Source of the DNA: an uncultured Anaerobutyricum sp.
Lineage (GTDB): Bacteria; Bacillota; Clostridia; Lachnospirales; Lachnospiraceae
Direction of reading: 5' to 3'
Assembly: GCA_934317185.1 (NCBI GenBank)
Contig: CAKREJ010000076.1
Span: 1 to 7,974 of the forward strand
DNA: 7,974 nt
This document shows, in pieces, positions 5,324-7,974 of this stretch. Under the pieces are notes generated by a model. It saw only the letters and a list, made by a program, of their open reading frames with translations. It ran no database searches and was not told where the DNA came from. The position numbers and the translations under genes are program-made. The stretch's first letter is position 1. Each line of letters opens with the position of its first letter.

Positions 5324-7276
5324 ATGATTATTCGTTTAAAGGATGGTTCTGAAAAAGAATATGCACAGCCAATGTCTGTGCTTGATATTGCAAAAGATAT
5401 TAGTGAAGGTCTTGCAAGAAATGCATGTGCAGGACAGGTGAATGGGGAGACTGTCGATCTTCGTACTGTAGTTTCCGAAGACAGCGACTTAAATATTCTT
5501 ACATTTAATGATGACGAAGGTAAGCTTGCGTTCCGTCATACAGCTTCTCATGTACTTGCACAGGCTGTAAAGCGTTTATATCCGGAAGCAAAGCTTGCAA
5601 TTGGACCGGCAATCGAAGAAGGTTTTTATTATGATTTTGATATGGCTCCGCTTACAAGAGAAGACTTAGATGCCATTGAAAAAGAGATGAAGAAAGTAAT
5701 TAAGGAGAATCCTCCAATTGAAAGATATGAACTTCCAAGAGAGGAAGCGATTGCTTTTATGAAGGAGAAAGAGGAGCCTTACAAAGTAGAGCTTATCGAA
5801 GATTTACCGGAAGATGCTACAATCAGCTTCTACAAACAGGGCGATTTCACAGACCTTTGTGCTGGACCTCACTTAATAAGTGTAAAGCCGATCAAGGCAT
5901 TTAAGCTTACCGCTTCTTCAGGAGCTTACTGGAGAGGCAATGAGAACAACAAGATGCTTACTCGTATTTACGGAACAGCTTACACAAAGAAAGCAGACCT
6001 GGAAGAACGTCTTAAATATTTAGAAGAAATTAAACTTCGTGACCATAACCGTCTTGGTCGTGAAATGGAGTTATTTACAACAGTAGATGTTATTGGACAG
6101 GGTCTTCCACTGCTTCTTCCAAAGGGAGCAAAGATCGTTCAGACATTGCAGAGATGGATTGAAGATTTAGAGGATAATGAATGGGGCTATGTAAGAACAA
6201 AGACTCCATTAATGGCAAAGAGTGACCTTTATAAGATTTCCGGACACTGGGATCATTACAAAGATGGAATGTTTGTACTTGGTGACGAGGAGAATGATAA
6301 AGAAGTATTAGCACTTCGTCCAATGACATGTCCATTCCAGTATTATTGTTACAAGAATACTCAGAAATCTTACAGAGATCTTCCTTATAGAATGAGTGAG
6401 ACATCTACACTTTTCCGTAACGAAGATTCTGGAGAGATGCATGGTTTAACCCGTGTTCGTCAGTTCACTATTTCAGAGGGACATCTGATCATCCGTCCAG
6501 ACCAGACAAACGATGAGTTAAAGGGCTGTCTTCATTTAGCACAGTACTGTCTTGGAGTACTCGGTGTACAGGATGATGTGACCTATCGTCTTTCTAAATG
6601 GGATCCGAACAATAAAGAAAAATATCTTGGGGATGATGAATATTGGGAGACAACACAGGATGCCATCCGTAATATTTTAGTAGAGCAGGGAGTACCTTTT
6701 GTTGAGGCAGAAGGAGAAGCTGCATTCTACGGACCAAAGATTGATATTCAGGCTAAGAATGTATATGGCAAAGAAGATACTATGATTACGATTCAGCTTG
6801 ACTGTGCTATCGCAGAGAACTTTGATATGTACTACATTGACCAGAATGGAGATAAACAGCGTCCATATGTTATTCACAGAACATCTATGGGATGTTACGA
6901 GAGAACACTTGCATGGCTCATCGAGAAATATGCAGGTAAGTTCCCTACATGGCTCTGTCCAGAACAGGTACGTGTACTTCCTATTTCTGAGAAGTTTGCT
7001 GACTATGCAGAAGAAGTAAACAAAGAACTTAAGAAAAATGGTATCTTAAGTACAGTAGATAATCGTTCCGAAAAGATCGGCTACAAGATTCGTGAAGCAC
7101 GTCTTCAGAAGCTTCCATATATGTTAGTAGTAGGTGCACAGGAACAGGAAACAGGAAAAGTATCTGTAAGAAGTCGTTTTGCAGGAGATGAAGGTCAGAA
7201 AGATTTAAAAGACTTTATTTCTGCAATCTGTGAAGAAATCCGTACAAAAGAGATTCGTCAGGAAGTAGAGCAGTAA
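5324..7276 (+). CDS. thrS: Threonyl-tRNA synthetase
   Basis: This class II enzyme (EC 6.1.1.3) joins threonine to tRNA-Thr at ATP cost in the cytoplasm. The order is complete: a TGS domain (about 1-62); the editing domain with H72-x3-H76 and C179-x3-H183, which removes mischarged serine; the catalytic core; and the anticodon-binding domain (about 545-640). The catalytic zinc ligands are C336 in 'RPMTCP', H387 in 'SEGHL' and H518 in 'IHRTSMG'. Motif 2 reads 'TLFRNEDSGEMHGLTRVRQF' (362-381) and motif 3 includes 'GCYERTLAW' (523-531). The length of 650 aa is normal. Motifs 2 and 3 differ from the textbook E. coli wording ('QDDAH', 'GSLERF') but keep the catalytic residues, and to my recollection they match the form seen in Lachnospiraceae. 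GAAGGAG (5306-5312) lies 11 bases before the ATG. The gene has its own promoter and is followed by a long palindrome. Confidence 0.98.
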   Translation: MIIRLKDGSEKEYAQPMSVLDIAKDISEGLARNACAGQVNGETVDLRTVVSEDSDLNILTFNDDEGKLAFRHTASHVLAQAVKRLYPEAKLAIGPAIEEGFYYDFDMAPLTREDLDAIEKEMKKVIKENPPIERYELPREEAIAFMKEKEEPYKVELIEDLPEDATISFYKQGDFTDLCAGPHLISVKPIKAFKLTASSGAYWRGNENNKMLTRIYGTAYTKKADLEERLKYLEEIKLRDHNRLGREMELFTTVDVIGQGLPLLLPKGAKIVQTLQRWIEDLEDNEWGYVRTKTPLMAKSDLYKISGHWDHYKDGMFVLGDEENDKEVLALRPMTCPFQYYCYKNTQKSYRDLPYRMSETSTLFRNEDSGEMHGLTRVRQFTISEGHLIIRPDQTNDELKGCLHLAQYCLGVLGVQDDVTYRLSKWDPNNKEKYLGDDEYWETTQDAIRNILVEQGVPFVEAEGEAAFYGPKIDIQAKNVYGKEDTMITIQLDCAIAENFDMYYIDQNGDKQRPYVIHRTSMGCYERTLAWLIEKYAGKFPTWLCPEQVRVLPISEKFADYAEEVNKELKKNGILSTVDNRSEKIGYKIREARLQKLPYMLVVGAQEQETGKVSVRSRFAGDEGQKDLKDFISAICEEIRTKEIRQEVEQ

Positions 7277-7300
7277 GAATCCTTGTGCTCTGATACAGAC

Positions 7301-7425
7301 GCCTCATAGAAGATAATAATCCCTATTTGTGACTTTCGTCGCGGCGTGTTGAATGTTCGCTTTAGCGCTCGCATCCAACACTTGCTCCCAGGTCACAAAT
7401 AGGGATTATTTATCTTCTATGAGGC
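7301..7425. repeat. Long nested palindrome downstream of thrS
   Basis: The outer arms are 33 bases (7301-7333) and 34 bases (7392-7425), and are perfectly complementary except for one bulged base. Each outer end is GCCTC/GAGGC. The 58-base centre has its own hairpin: GTGTTGAATG (7346-7355) against CATCCAACAC (7372-7381) with one mismatch, enclosing CGC-TTTA-GCG. Short flanking matches (TACA 7294-7297 with TGTA 7426-7429) may extend the outer stem. It begins 25 bases after the thrS stop and must strongly affect the 3' end of the thrS transcript, yet neither orientation has a T-run. It could be an RNase III-type processing site, a non-standard terminator, or a non-autonomous mobile palindrome of the MITE or REP kind. 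Confidence 0.85.
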
Positions 7426-7641
7426 TGTACTGTGATAACTTCAGGTGATCAAGTATTCTTATTTAGCAACCTTTACCTGCAGTAAATTGGAATTTATTAG
7501 GAAAACTGAGTTGGAAAGCTGGAAAAATTGATAAAAAAATAACAATTCAATAAGCCGCATATGTGGTGTAAATGATAAAAATACAGAAAAAGTACAATAT
7601 CTAGTATTTTTTTGAATAAATAAAAAAATATTAAAAAAAGC

Positions 7642-7670
7642 TTGACGTAAGTATACTGTTATGATAATAT
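7642..7670 (+). promoter_or_regulatory. rRNA operon promoter P1
   Basis: TTGACG (7642-7647) and TAATAT (7665-7670) have a 17-bp spacer, with an extended -10 TGA at 7662-7664. A-rich tracts (7610-7640) directly upstream look like an UP element. An alternative TATAAT at 7668-7673 would need a 20-bp spacer. Initiation near G7678 is plausible. Confidence 0.6.
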
Positions 7671-7745
7671 AATATCCGTTGCACATGAGAAACACATTTT
7701 TAAAAGAAAAATGTAAAATATCTTAAAAGAAAGTTAAAAAACTTC

Positions 7746-7774
7746 TTGACAGATTAGAAAGTGTGTGATAACAT
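7746..7774 (+). promoter_or_regulatory. rRNA operon promoter P2
   Basis: A consensus TTGACA (7746-7751) is followed after 17 bp by TAACAT (7769-7774), with TGA at 7766-7768 as extended -10. The sequence upstream (about 7697-7743) is rich in A-tracts. The expected start is G7781. Together with P3 it forms an imperfect direct repeat of about 50 bases covering the A-tract, -35 and the TGTGATAAnATATAAAAG block. Confidence 0.8.
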
Positions 7775-7842
7775 ATAAAAGTTCGCATCACAGAGAACAA
7801 AAATCTTCAAAAAAGAGGATGAAAAGTTTTTTAAAAAAGTTC

Positions 7843-7871
7843 TTGACAAGAGCAAAACGATGTGATAAAAT
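7843..7871 (+). promoter_or_regulatory. rRNA operon promoter P3 (strongest match)
   Basis: TTGACA (7843-7848), 17-bp spacer, extended TGA (7863-7865) and TAAAAT (7866-7871) make a near-consensus promoter. A perfect TTTTTTAAAAAA tract (7827-7838) just upstream resembles an UP element. The expected start is G7878, leaving about 100 bases of leader inside the window. Confidence 0.85.
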
Positions 7872-7875
7872 ATAA

Positions 7876-7897
7876 AAGCTTTCAAGAAAGAAAGCTT
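7876..7897 (+). other. Hairpin at the 5' end of the P3 transcript
   Basis: AAGCTTTC (7876-7883) and GAAAGCTT (7890-7897) are perfect complements around a 6-base loop, at the expected start of the P3 RNA. No T-run follows, so it is not a terminator. It may protect or fold the pre-rRNA leader. Confidence 0.5.
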
Positions 7898-7900
7898 AAA

Positions 7901-7974
7901 ACCTTGATAACTGAATAACAAAACAACCTTGAACGTTAATTCAAATTTCATTCGGGTTTTCCTGAGAGTGATGT
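7901..7974 (+). promoter_or_regulatory. Pre-rRNA leader with boxA-like antitermination motif
   Basis: ACCTTGATAACTGAATAAC (7901-7919) closely resembles the 'CTTTGAAAACTGAATA' boxA-type element found before rRNA genes in Bacillota, where NusB and S10 load for antitermination. A partial repeat of the motif, CCTTGAAC, appears at 7927-7934. A small stem TCGGG (7952-7956) / CCTGA (7961-7965) with a TTTT loop lies near the window edge. The 16S gene itself, which usually begins around AGAGTTTGAT, is not yet reached. Confidence 0.75.

Larger units (their letters stand above)
7277..7974. other. Gene-free region between thrS and an rRNA operon
   Basis: No credible protein gene lies in these 698 bases. 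The content is a long palindrome (7301-7425), an AT-rich stretch (7431-7641) in which I see only a near-palindrome CCGCATATGTGG (7554-7565) and no supported gene, three tandem promoters (7642-7871), and a transcribed leader with a boxA-like motif up to the window end. Confidence 0.7.

Noticed and set aside
6798..7019. 73-codon + strand ORF within thrS
   Set aside because: Lies wholly in another frame of thrS, with no independent support.
7439..7482. Possible stem CTTCAGGT / ACCTGCAG after the palindrome
   Set aside because: One mismatch in eight with a 28-base loop; not distinguishable from chance.
7459..7695. 78-codon - strand ORF in the AT-rich region after thrS
   Set aside because: Phe/Ile/Leu-rich composition expected of AT-rich DNA, no family resemblance, and it runs through the P1 promoter.
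7754..7951. 65-codon - strand ORF over the rRNA promoters
   Set aside because: Covers P2, P3 and the leader; composition is that of A/T tracts.

Overview
The window looks like a chromosomal segment of a low-GC, Gram-positive anaerobe of the class Clostridia, most likely family Lachnospiraceae. This rests on AT-rich intergenic DNA, strong AGGAG-type ribosome binding sites, meso-diaminopimelate synthesis by a dehydrogenase, and a ThrRS whose motif-2 and motif-3 wording I associate with this family from memory. The genus is not resolved. Apart from one small regulator, all genes lie on the + strand.

Layout. A small XRE-type DNA-binding protein is encoded on the - strand at the left end (45-350). 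After a divergent intergenic region with a candidate promoter, a two-gene unit follows (667-2457): a TFIIB-type zinc-ribbon protein with a C-terminal membrane segment, then a membrane-anchored TPM-domain protein whose ATG abuts the previous stop codon. A strong intrinsic terminator (2504-2565) closes the unit. The next transcript encodes meso-diaminopimelate dehydrogenase (2699-3685), which serves lysine and peptidoglycan synthesis. Fifteen bases later comes a Lon-like AAA+ ATPase without a protease domain (3701-5188). thrS (5324-7276) has its own promoter and a hairpin at the 5' end of its leader, but no recognisable T-box.

The last ~700 bases hold no gene. They contain a long nested palindrome (7301-7425) just after thrS, then three tandem promoters with the same architecture (TTGAC[A/G], 17-bp spacer, TGA-extended TAAnAT -10) and a leader with a boxA-like antitermination motif. 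This is the upstream region of an rRNA operon, and the 16S gene should start just beyond the right edge.

How the parts fit. The right half is growth machinery: cell-wall precursor and lysine supply, threonine charging and rRNA synthesis. The left half appears to be an envelope-associated zinc-ribbon/TPM pair of unknown function. No phage, CRISPR, transposase or defence system is visible. The least explained items are the protease-less Lon-like ATPase with an altered Walker B motif, the long palindrome after thrS, and the zinc-ribbon/TPM pair.
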